From Bubalus kerabau (taxonomy: Eukaryota > Chordata > Mammalia > Artiodactyla > Bovidae): a DNA stretch of 64,000 nucleotides. Shown here in pieces: positions 47,916-59,500 of this stretch. Each line of letters begins with the position of its first letter. Position 1 is the stretch's first letter. The stretch spans positions 39,218,501 to 39,282,500 of the forward strand of contig NC_073643.1 in NCBI RefSeq assembly GCF_029407905.1, given 5' to 3'. Under the pieces are notes generated by a model. It was not told where the DNA came from and did not search any database. It saw only the letters and a program-made list of their open reading frames with translations. A program made the translations under genes and the position numbers.

Positions 47916-49033
47916 GAGAGTTTCAAAAAAACATCTACTTCTGCTTTATTGACTATGCCAAAGCCTTTGACTGTGTGGATCACAATAAACTGTGGAAAAT
48001 TCTGAAAGAGATGGGAACATCAGACCACCTTACCTGCCTCATGAGAAATCTGTATGCAGGTCAAGAATCAACAGTTAAAACTAGACATGGAACAACAGAC
48101 TGATTCCAAATAGGGAAAGGAGTACATCAAGCCTGTACACTGTCACCTTGCTTATTTAACTTATATGCAGAATACATCATGTTAAATGCTGGGCTGGATG
48201 AATCACAAGCTGGGATCAAGACTGCCAGGAGAAATATCAATAACCTCAGATACACAGATGATACCAACTTTATGGCAGAAAGTGAAGAAGACCTAAAGAG
48301 CCTCTTGATGCAAGTGAAAGAGGAGAGCGAAAAAGTTGGCCTAAAACTCAATATTCAGAAAACCAAGATCATGGCATCTGGTCCCATCACTTCATGGCAA
48401 ATAGATGGAGAAACAATGGAAACAGTGAGAGACTTTATTTTTGGGGGGTTCCAAAATCACTGCAGATGGTGACTACAGCCATGAAATTAAAAGACACTTT
48501 CTTGTTGGAAGAAAAGCTATGACCAATCTACACAGCATATTAAAAAGCAGAGACATTACTCTGACAACAAAGGTCTGTCTAGTCAAAGCTATTGTTTTTA
48601 CAGTAGTCATGTATGGATGTGAGAGTTGGACTATAAAGAAAGCTGAGCACCGAAGAATTGATGCTTTTGAACTGTGGTGTTGGAGAAGACTCTTGAGAGC
48701 CCCTTGGACTGCAAGGAGATCCATCCAGTCCATCCTAAAGGAGATGAGTCCTGAATATTTATTGGAAAGACTCATGCTAAAGCTGAAACTCCAATACTTT
48801 GGCCACCTGATGCGAAGAATGGACTCATTTGAAAAGACTCTCATGCTGGGAAAGACTGAAGGCAGGAGGAGAAGGGGATGACAAAGGATGAGATGGTTGG
48901 ACAGCATCAACTCGATGGACATGAGTTTGAGCAAGCTCTGAGAGCTGGTGATGAACAGGGAAGCCTGGCGTGCTACAGTCCATGGGGTTGCAGAGAGTCA
49001 GACACGACTGAGCGACTGAACTGACTGACTGAC
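47916..49033 (+). mobile_element. BovB LINE, forward 3' half (reverse transcriptase to 3' tail), plus strand
   Basis: Starts within the RT fingers/palm: FIDYAKAFDCVDHNKLWKIL, then RNLYAGQESTV, with a TGA where related copies have Trp (TTD*FQIGKG). The catalytic box is YTDD at 48251-48262 instead of YADD. A frameshift occurs in the G-run near 48443-48449, after which MYGCESWTIKK and HLMRRMDSFEKTLMLG follow. The 3' end is the BovB tail 'gactgaactgactgactgac'. TACATAACCAT (46636-46646) and TACACAACCAT (49034-49044) flank the composite of both halves, one mismatch in 11. Non-functional. Confidence 0.92.
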
Positions 49034-49044
49034 TACACAACCAT

Positions 49045-49140
49045 AGTATATTCGTAATACAAAATACTATGCACTAGTTTAAAGAAACCCAGGCAGAATT
49101 ATATGCAATGACATGGGGAGATGTCCTTGTGAATGAACCC
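49045..49140 (+). repeat. L1 3'-UTR relic (right part)
   Basis: 'cgtaatacaaaatactatgc' and 'tatgcaatgacatggggaga' continue the L1 3' region interrupted by the BovB. Confidence 0.55.
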
Positions 49141-50295
49141 AAAAAGCACACGGCAGACATAAAGCCAGCCCAGGGGTCCAGGAAGTTTGCCTGGAAGACC
49201 TGATGCTGAAGCTTGAACCTGAGAGATGAAGGTCAGTTTTCCTTCTATTGGGGAAGAGGGTTAGGAGAGACAAGGAACAAGGAGAGGCGAGGGTGTCTGG
49301 GCATAGGCGGCAGTGTGCACAGAATCTGGAGGGAGGAGCGGAGGGGGGGGGGACGGTGCGCTGGGCTGGCCCCAGGCAAACAGAACCTTACTCAGCAGCC
49401 GTATCACAGCTTTAGCTTCATGCTGACAGCAAGAGCAATCAGTGAAGTCAGTTACTCAAGAGCCCATCATCTAAGTCATAATGAACACTATTAGGTGTGA
49501 ATTTCACACACATCACTGTGGCTGCCACTTCATGTTCAAGTCTGTCCCACACTTATCCTTGATTTATAAACAGGTTCAGGAACAAGACTTCAGTCAGGAT
49601 TTGCATCACTCTTTCTATCTGAAATAATGCAGCTCCACATGGCCATCTTCTCAGGCTGGCCCACTTATGACTTTTCACCTTTAATGGAGCCAGAACACTA
49701 CAAGCTTCTAAGGAAAATTATATTAATAGAAAACAATATTGCTGTGAAAAGATTAAGCAAAACATTTAGAGACTGAATGGGAAATTTTAAAAAATTATGT
49801 ATCTTGAATATTGGAACTGGAGAACACAAAACCTGCTTTAACTACAAAGAAAATAATACTGGAGACATTCTAAGATCTTATAAAATAAGCTTAGGTACTT
49901 TCATTGGTGATGCTGAACACTATTGGATCATGAAGATCTTTGAACATCTGCTGACATGTATATCATGTCTCTAGAAAACCATACTTACACAACTATAGAC
50001 GATATTCTGCACAAACCTGTGAAGGGGTTCAAGGACTGTACACTGCTCAAATAAGCCCTGTTTGAGAACCTCTAACTCCAAAGACCAGAAATTAGTTCTG
50101 CGTGTGTCTATTTCCACTTCTACACTCAAGACTTTTCTTTCTTGACATTGGCTTATCACAGTCACTATTTACATCCAGCACCCATGTCATGATGTAAGAT
50201 GAGAGACATTAAAAGAAAGCAAGATATAATGTGAATTATTTTCCTAAAGTAAGTCTTAAAGGGGTACGAGGTCATTTCAAAGAAGGTATGGATAT
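49141..50295. other. Intron, nothing recognised
   Basis: Unique DNA with a G-run at 49344-49353. No exon seen. Confidence 0.5.
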
Positions 50296-50300
50296 ACAAA

Positions 50301-50513
50301 GGGCTTCTCTGGTGGCTCAGATGGTAAGGAGTCTGCTTGCAATGTGGCAGACCTGGGTTCGATTACTGGGTCAGGAAGATCTCCTGGAGAAGGGAATGGC
50401 AACCCACTCCAGTATTCTTGCCAGGAGAATTCTATGGACAGAGCAGCCTGGCAGGCTACATATTGTCCATGGGGTTGCAAAGAGTTGCACATGACTGAGC
50501 GACTAACACTTTC
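50301..50513 (+). repeat. Bov-tA SINE, plus strand
   Basis: Full length: 'gggcttctctggtggctcag', box B 'ggttcgattactgggtcagg', A region 'ggagaagggaatggcaaccc', end 'gcacatgactgagcgactaa'. Confidence 0.95.
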
Positions 50514-53500
50514 ACAAAGGACACTACCTAAACTGAAGATATACAGCCAAGAGCATTGGAAACAAAGCCAAAAAAAAAAAAAAGGCAACGATGTATATTC
50601 TTTCTGAAGAACAGGCAAAAGGCTTCAAGGAAGAAGGAACCCTGACCAGGTCTGTCACTGGCCTCACAGCCAAGGGAGGAGGCTTGTTTTCAGCAGCAGG
50701 AGAAAGTCCATGAGCGCCTTCTCTGATCTTCAGGGACTTTCTATCAAGGCCAGACACCCAATAAAAACTGATCCTACACATGAGTATCCACAGGTACCAC
50801 TCACCAAACCTTTGTCAGAACTCAGTTACAACTATTCCTTCCTTTTGCAGAGGTTGCTCATAAGGAAGATCAACAGTTGAAACAAGAAGTTAGAACTTCC
50901 ACCATGCATTCCATTGATTCCCGAGCTCTCTAGACCCCCGCTTCCCTTTAACGCCTCACAGTTCTTTGCAACAGCACCACTGTACTGTCTGAGCCTCATA
51001 AGACACTCAACAGCCAGACTGAACAAAATCTACAAGCAAGCCTTTACTATATCTCCACAGAAGCAGCCTTAGAAGTTGGCACAAAGGTTCTAAAGCAACA
51101 GGGGCATGTTAGAACCACCCCTAATTTTAAATTGTGGGTTTGATAAAGATTCAGTGGCTATTCTTCTACCCTGGCTCCTTTCTTCATTTGACAGTGCCCA
51201 CAAACAGACGTAATTACAGCCAAGGACTTCCAGGGAAAGCTGTGGAGGGGCTGCGCGCACAGGGATCTTATTAGAAGACATTTTCATCAGGCAAATAAGA
51301 ACCTGAGTGATGATGCCAAACCAACTGCTTGCAAGACATATTCCCCACTCACTCCTTAATTACCTTTTCATAAAGCTGACAGCATTTAAACATTTCTTGG
51401 GGATTTGAGAGTAAAAAGAAAAACTTGTTATCTTTTTAAACGGAAGGAAAAGCTGTCTCTGAACAGGGGACTGCTGAATTTTACCAAAATGAGGCACTGA
51501 AGTCTGACCTCTCCAATGTGACCCATACTCCTCAAAAACCATTGAAATATACATTAAGACCTATTTTTTTCTGTAGGAAAAAAAAAAAAAGAAACTTAAA
51601 TTACATTCAATTTAGGTCATAACCATTTCAAATGATTCCTGCCAGACGCTCTTGAGCCAGTAATTCCCAGTCGCCATGGATGGATGGGATGCCTCTCAGT
51701 CATCTCTCCACGACGTTTCAGGCGCTTCACCGACAGCAGGCTGCATGAACCCACTGTGTGCAGAGAGGCCAGCATGCTGTGAGAGGCTCCACAGCCAAGA
51801 AGGGCAGGCTGGCTGGCCTTTGAGCCAACTCCCATTTGCCTTGTGCCAACTGTGCACACACGGAGGCAAGGCCTCAGTAATGCAATACGACCAGAGCAAA
51901 AAAAAATAAGTGACGCAAAGTTTTGTTGTTGAAACCTATTTCCCTTTTTGGGGAAGTACCACCATCCAGACAAACAGAGATGGGGAGAAAGAGAAAGAGA
52001 AAGAGTTCAGACCAATCAACTGAGCGACTTAATGTCAAGCAGGACATTGTCTGGTGAGAGAGAGAATAAAAATTAGTGACTCAAATTTTCAAGAGTTTTT
52101 CAAGTTCTCTTAACACTTTCTAAAAATCCCATTCAAATTAAATTGGTATGCAAACCCCATTGCTATCAGGATTCAACATATTTTCTTAAATTTTAAGCGC
52201 CATCTATCGAATTCTTATTTTTACGGAAGTTGTTTTTATTTCAGAATTACTAGTGAAAAGAAACAAGAATCTCTGTGAAATTTCTATAAGATCTTGATAA
52301 ATACTAGTATTTCCTAACTTTACCCAGCACTTAATGAATACTAGAGCTTACCAACTTTACTAATCTATCTGGAGGGTTTGGTTTTTAGATGATTAAAAAA
52401 AAAAAAAAAAATCAGTTGTTTTACTTGTTACCCTGCCATAATTCTGTTCAATGAGAAGATTATGATTCATGGATAGATTATATACTCACACAACACAGAT
52501 TATTATCAGCAACAGCCACCAGCTTTTAGGAAAACATCTACCAAACACAAGATCTTTTAAAAGAACAGTCACTGCAGCTGCCAGTTAACAATGAAAAGCT
52601 CATGAGACATGGGCTTAGTGAGATAAGAGGAATAGAAAGTGTAGCACACAAAGTCTACAGTAAACTCTGAGCCTGTCCCCAGTACAGTGGTGCTTCAGAG
52701 AGACAGAAAAAGGCCTAGAAACAGGAATAAAGGGAAGGCAGAAAATAAATTTCCTATTCAGAGGCTGAAAAAAGCACAGAGTTTATCTTGGGAAAGAAAA
52801 CCCCAGTGATGTAACAGGAGGATTCGGGCACGTTGTCATTTCTTCATACACAACCAGTCATTCTAAAACCAAAACCATTTCTCTCTTCACAGCATATTGT
52901 TACTCAACCAAAAAGTGGGTGCTGGGATACTGGGAATAAAGATGGACAATGGTCTATCAGACTTTATAATCAACAGGGGAAGGAAATGTTATTGCAGCAA
53001 ACACTACCAACCAGAGGCGGAAGAATATCATTAGTGGTTATTCTATACTGTTTTTCCCCTTAAGGTCAAATTTGCAAATTTAGCCGAGACTTATGTAAAA
53101 ACTGGCCATAATTCCTTCTTCCCAGCATTCATACCCCAAATCTAACAGTAATGACTCATCTTCATAGTAATGATGGCTTACTTTGTATCAATATAAGATA
53201 CTAACAGGTAGTTTTTGAGAAGGGTCACAAAACAACAGTGACGTAGAAGATTCCTTCATGATGATGATGCCTGACTTAAGGAAGGGGTGAGGGCTGAGGG
53301 AGAGGAAAGAGGCCATGCAAAGGTTCAGAAGCTGGGAAGAGCCCAGGGTGCAAGAACTGGAAGGAGGCCCTGCACCTAGGGCCCAGGGGATAGCAGAAGT
53401 TGGTACTGGCCGGCCTGGCAGAGGCCAGACCCAGCAGGGCCAGTGGGTGGAAGCGAAGGGGTCTGGATTTTCAATGTGCTATGAGGCCCTTGAGTGATCT
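50514..53500. other. Intron, nothing recognised
   Basis: About 3 kb with no assignable repeat. A-runs lie at 50569-50583, 51579-51590 and 52395-52411, and a GAAA-type run at about 51983-52005. Open frames on both strands at 51617-51973 have no splice context or similarity. Confidence 0.5.
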
Positions 53501-53509
53501 GCCTCCCCA

Positions 53510-53809
53510 ACTCCCTCCCAAGCCCTCAGCTGCTGACTTCTGTGGCCTCACTCCCTCGGCTCACACTCCTCCAGCGACCCTGCCCCCTGCTGTTCTTCAG
53601 CCTTTCAGCACCCTCTGCCACCACAGCCCTTGGATTCTCTGTTCCTTCTCTTCTGCCCTAGGCTCATCCACCATGTTCACGTGACTCAAGCCGTCATACC
53701 CTGAAAGTCTTGTTCAGAAAACTCCTTCTCACCCTATTTTTTTTCCCCAACCTATTTTAAATTGTTCACCTCTAACATAATCCTTCTCTAGACCACCCAT
53801 CACCAACTA

Positions 53810-53857
<48 letters not shown>

Positions 53858-54012
53858 GCTTCACATTTTAAAAAAAATTGTCTATCTCCTGCACTAAAGT
53901 AGTAACTCTGTGAGGGCAGTTATACAATGTTTACTATTTTTCTGAAAATTAGAACCATACCTAGCTCAATGTAGGTGCTCAACAAATACACACTGACTCA
54001 ATGAATGAATAC
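53510..54012 (+). repeat. L2 LINE 3' end, plus strand, containing a (TA)n tract
   Basis: 'ccctgctgttcttcagcctt', 'aataatccttctctagacc'-like wording, 'gtagtaactctgtgagggca', 'gtaggtgctcaacaaataca' follow L2. The open frame at 53400-53684 is repeat-derived. Confidence 0.75.
53812..53854 (+). repeat. (TA)n microsatellite, 43 bp uninterrupted
   Basis: A pure alternating A/T run inside the L2, likely to vary in length between individuals. Confidence 0.95.
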
Positions 54013-54110
54013 AAAGAGAAACCACTGAAGAGTTTCATGATGGAGAAATGATCCACTTTACATTTAAAAGTTACATTTTAAAATCTCATTTCCTACCTAG
54101 AACCTTGAGG

Positions 54111-54388
54111 TGGAGAAGGCAATGGCACCCCACTTCAGTACTCTTGCCTGGAAAATCCCATGGACAAAGGAGCCTGATGGGCTGCAGTCCATGGTGTCGC
54201 TAAGAGTCAGACACGACTGAGCGACTTCACTTTCACTTTTCACTTTCATGCACTGGAGAAGGAAATGGCAACCCACTCCAGTGTTCTTGCCTGGAGAATC
54301 CCAGGGACGGTGGAGCCTGGTAGGCTGCCGTCTATGGGGTTGCACAGAGTTGGACACGACTGAAGGGACCTAGCAGCAGCAGCAGCAG
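54111..54388 (+). repeat. BOV-A2 SINE (dimer), plus strand
   Basis: Two monomers, each 'ggagaaggcaatggcacccc' / 'ggagaaggaaatggcaaccc' ... 'agtcagacacgactgagcga' / 'agttggacacgactgaaggg', ending in a CAG tract. That CAG tract is SINE-derived, not the ATXN7 polyglutamine repeat. Confidence 0.95.
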
Positions 54389-54574
54389 ACCCTTGAGGAT
54401 TTCAAGTTAAGGAGGGATGCTATAGGGCCCATGGCCCCCAACTTATACTTCAGCCACTGCCAACTCACCATCCATACTATGACCATGACATTGTTTCTAG
54501 GCTCACCCTCTGGACAAAGTGCAAAGCTCTTTTCTTCTAAATGCAGTGTGTGTGTGTTGTATGTGTGCACATGA

Positions 54575-54791
54575 ATGCTCAGCCATTCAGTTGTGTCCAA
54601 CTCTTTGTTACCCTATGGACTGTAGCCCACTAGGGTCCTCTGTCCATGGGATTTTCCTGGCAAGAATACTGGACTGAGTTGCCATTTCTTCCCCCCAGGG
54701 GATGTTCCTGACCCAGGGATGGAACCTGTATCTCCTGTGTCTCCTGCATTGGAAGGTGGATTCTTTACCGCTGAACCACCTGGGAAGCCCA
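54575..54791 (-). repeat. Bov-tA SINE, minus strand
   Basis: 'cagccattcagttgtgtcca', 'ggactgtagcccactagggt', 'ttctttaccgctgaaccacc', 'tgggaagccca' in reverse order. Confidence 0.93.
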
Positions 54792-55129
54792 CAGAAAGAG
54801 GCTTCTAAAGGTTATGTAACTGCCCGTTTACTGGGCTAACACTTCCCCACCAGCCCAGTCTAGATACTTTGAGAACAAGACATACAAAATTCTTCTTCCT
54901 ACCCCTCTTCTTCTCTTTTACTCCATAAAATGGCAGGAAAGAGTTCTCTACCTTATCTTCCCAACTTTCCACATTCTTACCTGCAATTGATCCACATGCT
55001 CCTTCTCTCATTACAACAGGAACAAGTCTGTGATTCGACCCAGAACTGAATCACTTAGGCTGTGATCCCGTTCATTGCCTTTTCCCATCTTAAGGTATTA
55101 TCTTCATGATGATCCATTTTTTTCACACA

Positions 55130-56530
55130 TCATCAATCATCGTTCACTCCTGGATAATTTCCAGTGGCAGACAAATGTGCCCTAATACTATCCAAAATAA
55201 ATAACATGAAACAAAATAAAACAAACCTTCCCTTTTCTGCCTTTATCTATGTCTCCATCCTGCTATTAACTTATTCCTCCATTCTCTTTAAAGCAAAACC
55301 ATCTGAAGACCTGCGCACCCTTGCCCTCTCAACTCCTCCAGCTCTGGTCATCTAACCCCACTCCAAAAAGGCATCTGGCTCCCCGACTCTCCTGATTAGG
55401 GGCACTAACCTCCACACTGCCCCAGCCAGAGATCAATTCCCTGGCCTGCCTTTACTTCACAACAGCAGGGGACCCAGGCCATCACTCCTCACTTACCTGT
55501 TTCTTCTCTGGAAGCCTACACACTTCACATTCACCTGGCTTCCCTCCCAGCCTCACTAGAGATTCCTCACCACTCCTGCTGACTCCTCCTTACCCTCACA
55601 TCCCCTTATTGAGGGCTGAGCCGCTGGCCTTCTTCCGTACTTTACTGACCCTCGAACCCGAGAGAACTCGCCTGTCGCCCAGCTCTCCCTGTCCTCTGCA
55701 CAATGATGACAGATTCACCCAGCGGCTTCAGCCCAGGCTGCTCCTCCAGCTCTGGGATGTATACTCAACTGCTGCACGGATGCCCACGACCTCACACATT
55801 GTGGCCAAAACCAGCTCCTGACTCTGAGTCTCCCCATTTTTCACCATTCCTCAGCTCATTAGATGGTACTACGCAGCTGCTCGCATCTCAGATCCCCATC
55901 TTCATTTCCCTCCCTCACCCACTTTTGATTCTTCACTAAATCATCAACTCCACCTCCAAAACGAGTCCGTAAGAGGACAACCTTTCTGCCTTGCCAGCAC
56001 CATCACCAGGATCTAAGCCCCTATCACCTCTCACCTAGTAGACTGGTCCCTACACCCTTCCCCCAATCCACTCACCAACCAACTAGATCCACCCACTACC
56101 CGGATGAAGCTACTGCCCCGCCCCCCATTAGTCTCTCACTCAAGTTCAGATAAATTCAAATTTCTGAACTTGGCCTCTGTGTTCTGGCCTTTGTTAGCCT
56201 CTTTTCCCTCCACTGTGCTCCATGCTCATCTCAGAGAGGCCACATGCCTGCTTTTTCTTGCTCCTCCTTCCAGATAACTCAGTGCTCACTTGCTTCTTAC
56301 CATTCCCACCTCAGCTCCAATGTTAAAGCTCAGAGAAGCTGTCCCTGATCATGTTAGCCTGAACCCTCTCCTCCGCCATCAACTCACTAGCCTACTTTAT
56401 TGATGTTACAGCACTCAATCTCCTTGTAAAACATCTGTGTATTGACTGGGTCTCGCTTCACTCAAGGTTAGGGGCTGTTTCTGATGTGTGTCACTCTACC
56501 CCAATATCCAGGAGAGAACCTACCACTTAG
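55130..56530 (+). repeat. Long L2 LINE copy (ORF2 reverse-transcriptase part to 3' end), plus strand
   Basis: About 1.4 kb in L2 order: 'ggcactaacctccacactgc', 'ttgagggctgagccgctggc' (RT region), 'tctgaacttggcctctgtgt', 'gtcactctaccccaatatcc', 'agagaacctaccacttagca'. It is old, with no open frame of useful length. Open frames at 55609-55939 are repeat-derived. Confidence 0.8.
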
Positions 56531-56581
56531 CAGGTTAATTCTATCACCACTTGCTAAGCAAGTGGTGATAGAATTAACCTG
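56531..56581. repeat. Perfect inverted repeat: 25-bp arms, 1-bp centre
   Basis: The left arm 56531-56555 (CAGGTTAATTCTATC...) is the exact reverse complement of the right arm 56557-56581 (...GATAGAATTAACCTG), around a single A at 56556. Pairing stops just outside the arms. It sits exactly at the end of the L2 copy and does not match L2 sequence. Confidence 0.97.
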
Positions 56582-57665
56582 TGCCTTCACTCCACCGAGC
56601 TATACCCTTGGACTCTAACCCCATTAAGAAGCACAGAGAACGTGCCTGTCAAATGTCTGAGGGATAAAGCAAATGAACGAAGGCAAAACAGCCAGAGGAG
56701 TCTCAAGGCAGGAATCACTGCTGGACAAGATATCCTGAGGCCTGCCCACTCTGACAGGAATTGGGACAACTAGGCTGGCAAAGAGGAGCCCTGCCTGTCA
56801 CCAAGGGCCCTAAGCAGTTACACGGATGTCCTTGATCAGGTATGAATTGTCCCAAGTCCAAATCCTATAACTGAAGATTTAAAAATTGGCCTAGAATGAG
56901 ATTACAGAGAATGATGGCTTTCATATTTCATACTATCATTAGTATGGAAAAAAATTAGTAAAATTATTAGTAAAATCTGTACAATGAATATGTATTAACT
57001 TCAATAATACTCCCCTCCTCCATTAAAATGTATCTGCAGATACAGTTTCCAAAGAGAACAAGGTCATTTAAATGGAGAACTGCTTCAAATTTAAATGGAA
57101 ATTTCCAAGCATTGAAAAGGCAATTTTAAAATTCCCTCATCAGACAGAAAACCCCATGACTACCACTAAGCATACACAAAATCTTAAAAGTAGCAGCCTC
57201 AGTTATCTCTGACCCATTTCCCAGCCTAGGAGGGCTTTATTCTGGTGGCTGTAACTCACCTTTCTTGCCCACCTTTCTTGCAGAAAGAACTCTGCAAAGC
57301 ATTCCAAGAAGAGACAGCAACTACGGGCTTCCAGGAAAGAAGGAAGCACGGTTTTATACAACAGAACAAAGTCAAACCCCACACCGGGCTTCTCTCTACA
57401 AGTCCAAAAAGAGACAACTAACAGCAGAAATAAGCAATGTCAGTGTCCACTTCTCATTTTCACTCACGTTCATGAAAGCTGGGAGCTGGGGTTCACTTGC
57501 TAAGCTCACGCTGTTGTCCTGAGCACTCTGAGGTTTCTTCTCATGCCTACAGACTGCCTGCAAATGAAAACCTGGCATTTCGCTTCCTGCAGCTCTCCTG
57601 AGAGTCCTGGCTAACCACTTGATTTGAGGCATGCTCCCAACACTGCGCTTTCATGATTGATAAAA
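56582..57665. other. Intron; one weak exon-like segment, otherwise nothing
   Basis: Unique DNA. A minus-strand segment 57468-57557 has an acceptor-like and a donor-like boundary and an open frame (see findings) but no family similarity. Confidence 0.45.
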
Positions 57666-57669
57666 ATAA

Positions 57670-57890
57670 CAACACTAGCAAGTAATGCTTATTGAACAGT
57701 TACTCTGCCAGATAACATACAAAAGGCTGAAACGCTATTACATCATTTCATCTTCCCAGTCACTATGAAGTGCTGCTACAATTCCCATTTCACAGGTAAA
57801 TCAACTGAGGCTGAGCAAAGCTATGTAAGTTTTTCTCAAGTGACTCCTCTAGTGGAGCTGAGATTTGAACCCAGGTTGGTTTAACTCTCG
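57670..57890 (-). repeat. MIR SINE, minus strand
   Basis: 'gcttattgaacagttactct', 'tcttcccagtcactatgaag', 'catttcacaggtaaatcaac', 'gatttgaacccaggttggtt' in reverse MIR order. Confidence 0.85.
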
Positions 57891-59164
57891 ACTGGAGTTC
57901 TCAGTATAGCCTCTATTTAAAGCTACCATTTGCAAGTTTACCACATGGAATCCTATTTTCTCCATAACACCTTCTAATAACAGCACACAGAAGCAGGGCT
58001 ACAAGACAGACACTTTGGGAAGCTAATTTAAAGCAGTGATTATCAAATATCAAAATACACAGTGATCTTCAAAAAGTCCACAAGGAAACATGAAAAAGAA
58101 AGAAAATGCAATGAGTTTTTCCTAAACCTAAATTTTCTTCAAATTTAAAGAACTGTCCTTTATTCCAGAACAACAGCCCTCACACTTTCATGATGGTAAG
58201 AATTATATATATTAAAATGTCTAATTTTATATATTCTAAAATGCTAGCAACCCTTTGTTTGAGCCCCAATGTATTTTAGAAACTTTCTGGTTTGATACAT
58301 AAAAGCCTGGGACCACTGGTTAAAAGCATTCCTTTTTTCTAATTGCATTACTGGAATTCAGGACTATAGAAGACATCAGTATCACCTGGGATGGGAATAT
58401 TTTGTATGTTTAAGATTACGAATCTAATTGATAATGAACTATTACTTTCTCCCTGCCATAAGTTTATATATAAGAGAAAAAGTATTTCATGTTAGCAAGG
58501 TCTTTATTATAAAGAGGAACAAGAACATTTAATCTAGTTTTATGTTATGAATGCCTGAAATGCAAAAATCATTTTTCAGCTCATTTATATGATCCCTGCT
58601 GTACACGATGAATATAAATGTAATCCTCTGCCTTCCTCTCAAAAGTATAGTAACTCCAACTGTTAAGTCTACTAACGGGCTTCTTTTTCTTCTTAGAACT
58701 TCTTAGATATTTTAATAATCAGATGGGTACATGTATTAGAAATACCATCATAAACTGTGAATATCAATGTGACTAAAAGCAATCTTGCACTGAAATGCTA
58801 AACAGTAAAATTTCACTTCTCCTTTTTTTAAAGGATTTTTAGAAAATGGTACAAATCCCAGATGATTGTGTATGCTATCTGCTACAACTTTAGCTTTTAC
58901 CTAATCTTTTTTAAATCCAATTATTTCTAATGCAAACTGTGCATACTTTCCCTCCCCCTCAAAGAAAAGATTTTTAAAAAGAACTGCTAAACACAACATA
59001 GAGAGTGCTGTAAAACACACCAAAGCAAGGGCTCTTGATAGCTTTACTTACCAAAAAAAAAAAAAAAAAAGGTCTCCCCCTTTGAGATAAAAGTCAGTAT
59101 TTCTAGCCAAAGATAAGGAAAACAAAGGTCACAGCAGCCTGTGCTGTGGATGCACATCCTGGAA
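57891..59164. other. Intron, nothing recognised
   Basis: Unique AT-rich DNA; an A-run at 59053-59070. No exon seen. Confidence 0.5.
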
Positions 59165-59290
59165 TGGGCTCAGCACAGCAACCCTTTGCGATTCCATGGG
59201 CTGTAGCTTACCAGGCTCCTCTGTCCATGGAATTTTTCAGGCAAGAGTACTGGAGTGGGTTGCCATATCCTTCTCCAGGGGATCTTTCCA
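59165..59290 (-). repeat. Truncated Bov-tA SINE, minus strand
   Basis: 'gctcagcacagcaacccttt', 'ttaccaggctcctctgtcca', 'ggagtgggttgccatatcct' in reverse. The tRNA-derived head is missing. Confidence 0.85.
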
Positions 59291-59304
59291 ACAACACAGC
59301 AGAG

Positions 59305-59500
59305 GGTTAAGCAGGTGAGCTTTGGAGTTAGACATATGTGAGTCCCAAGGTCTCTTGCATGTTTTGGGGTCTTGGTGAAGTATTTCACTTCCCTGGGCCT
59401 CAGTTTCCTCATCTGTGAAATGGGGATAATGGTAATACCTGCATCACTGAACAGATGTGAAAAATACATAAGGTAAAACCTGTACTGGCACTGAGTAAAA
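59305..59500 (+). repeat. MIR SINE, plus strand
   Basis: 'gctttggagttagacatatg', 'ctcagtttcctcatctgtga', 'aatggggataatggtaatac', 'ctgtactggcactgagtaaa'. Confidence 0.88.

Noticed and set aside
51617..51973. 118-residue minus-strand open frame in GC-richer DNA
   Set aside because: No acceptor/donor pair at its limits and no similarity I can recognise.
54371..54388. (CAG)n tract as a coding polyglutamine repeat
   Set aside because: It is the tail of a plus-strand BOV-A2 and reads CTG on the ATXN7 sense strand.
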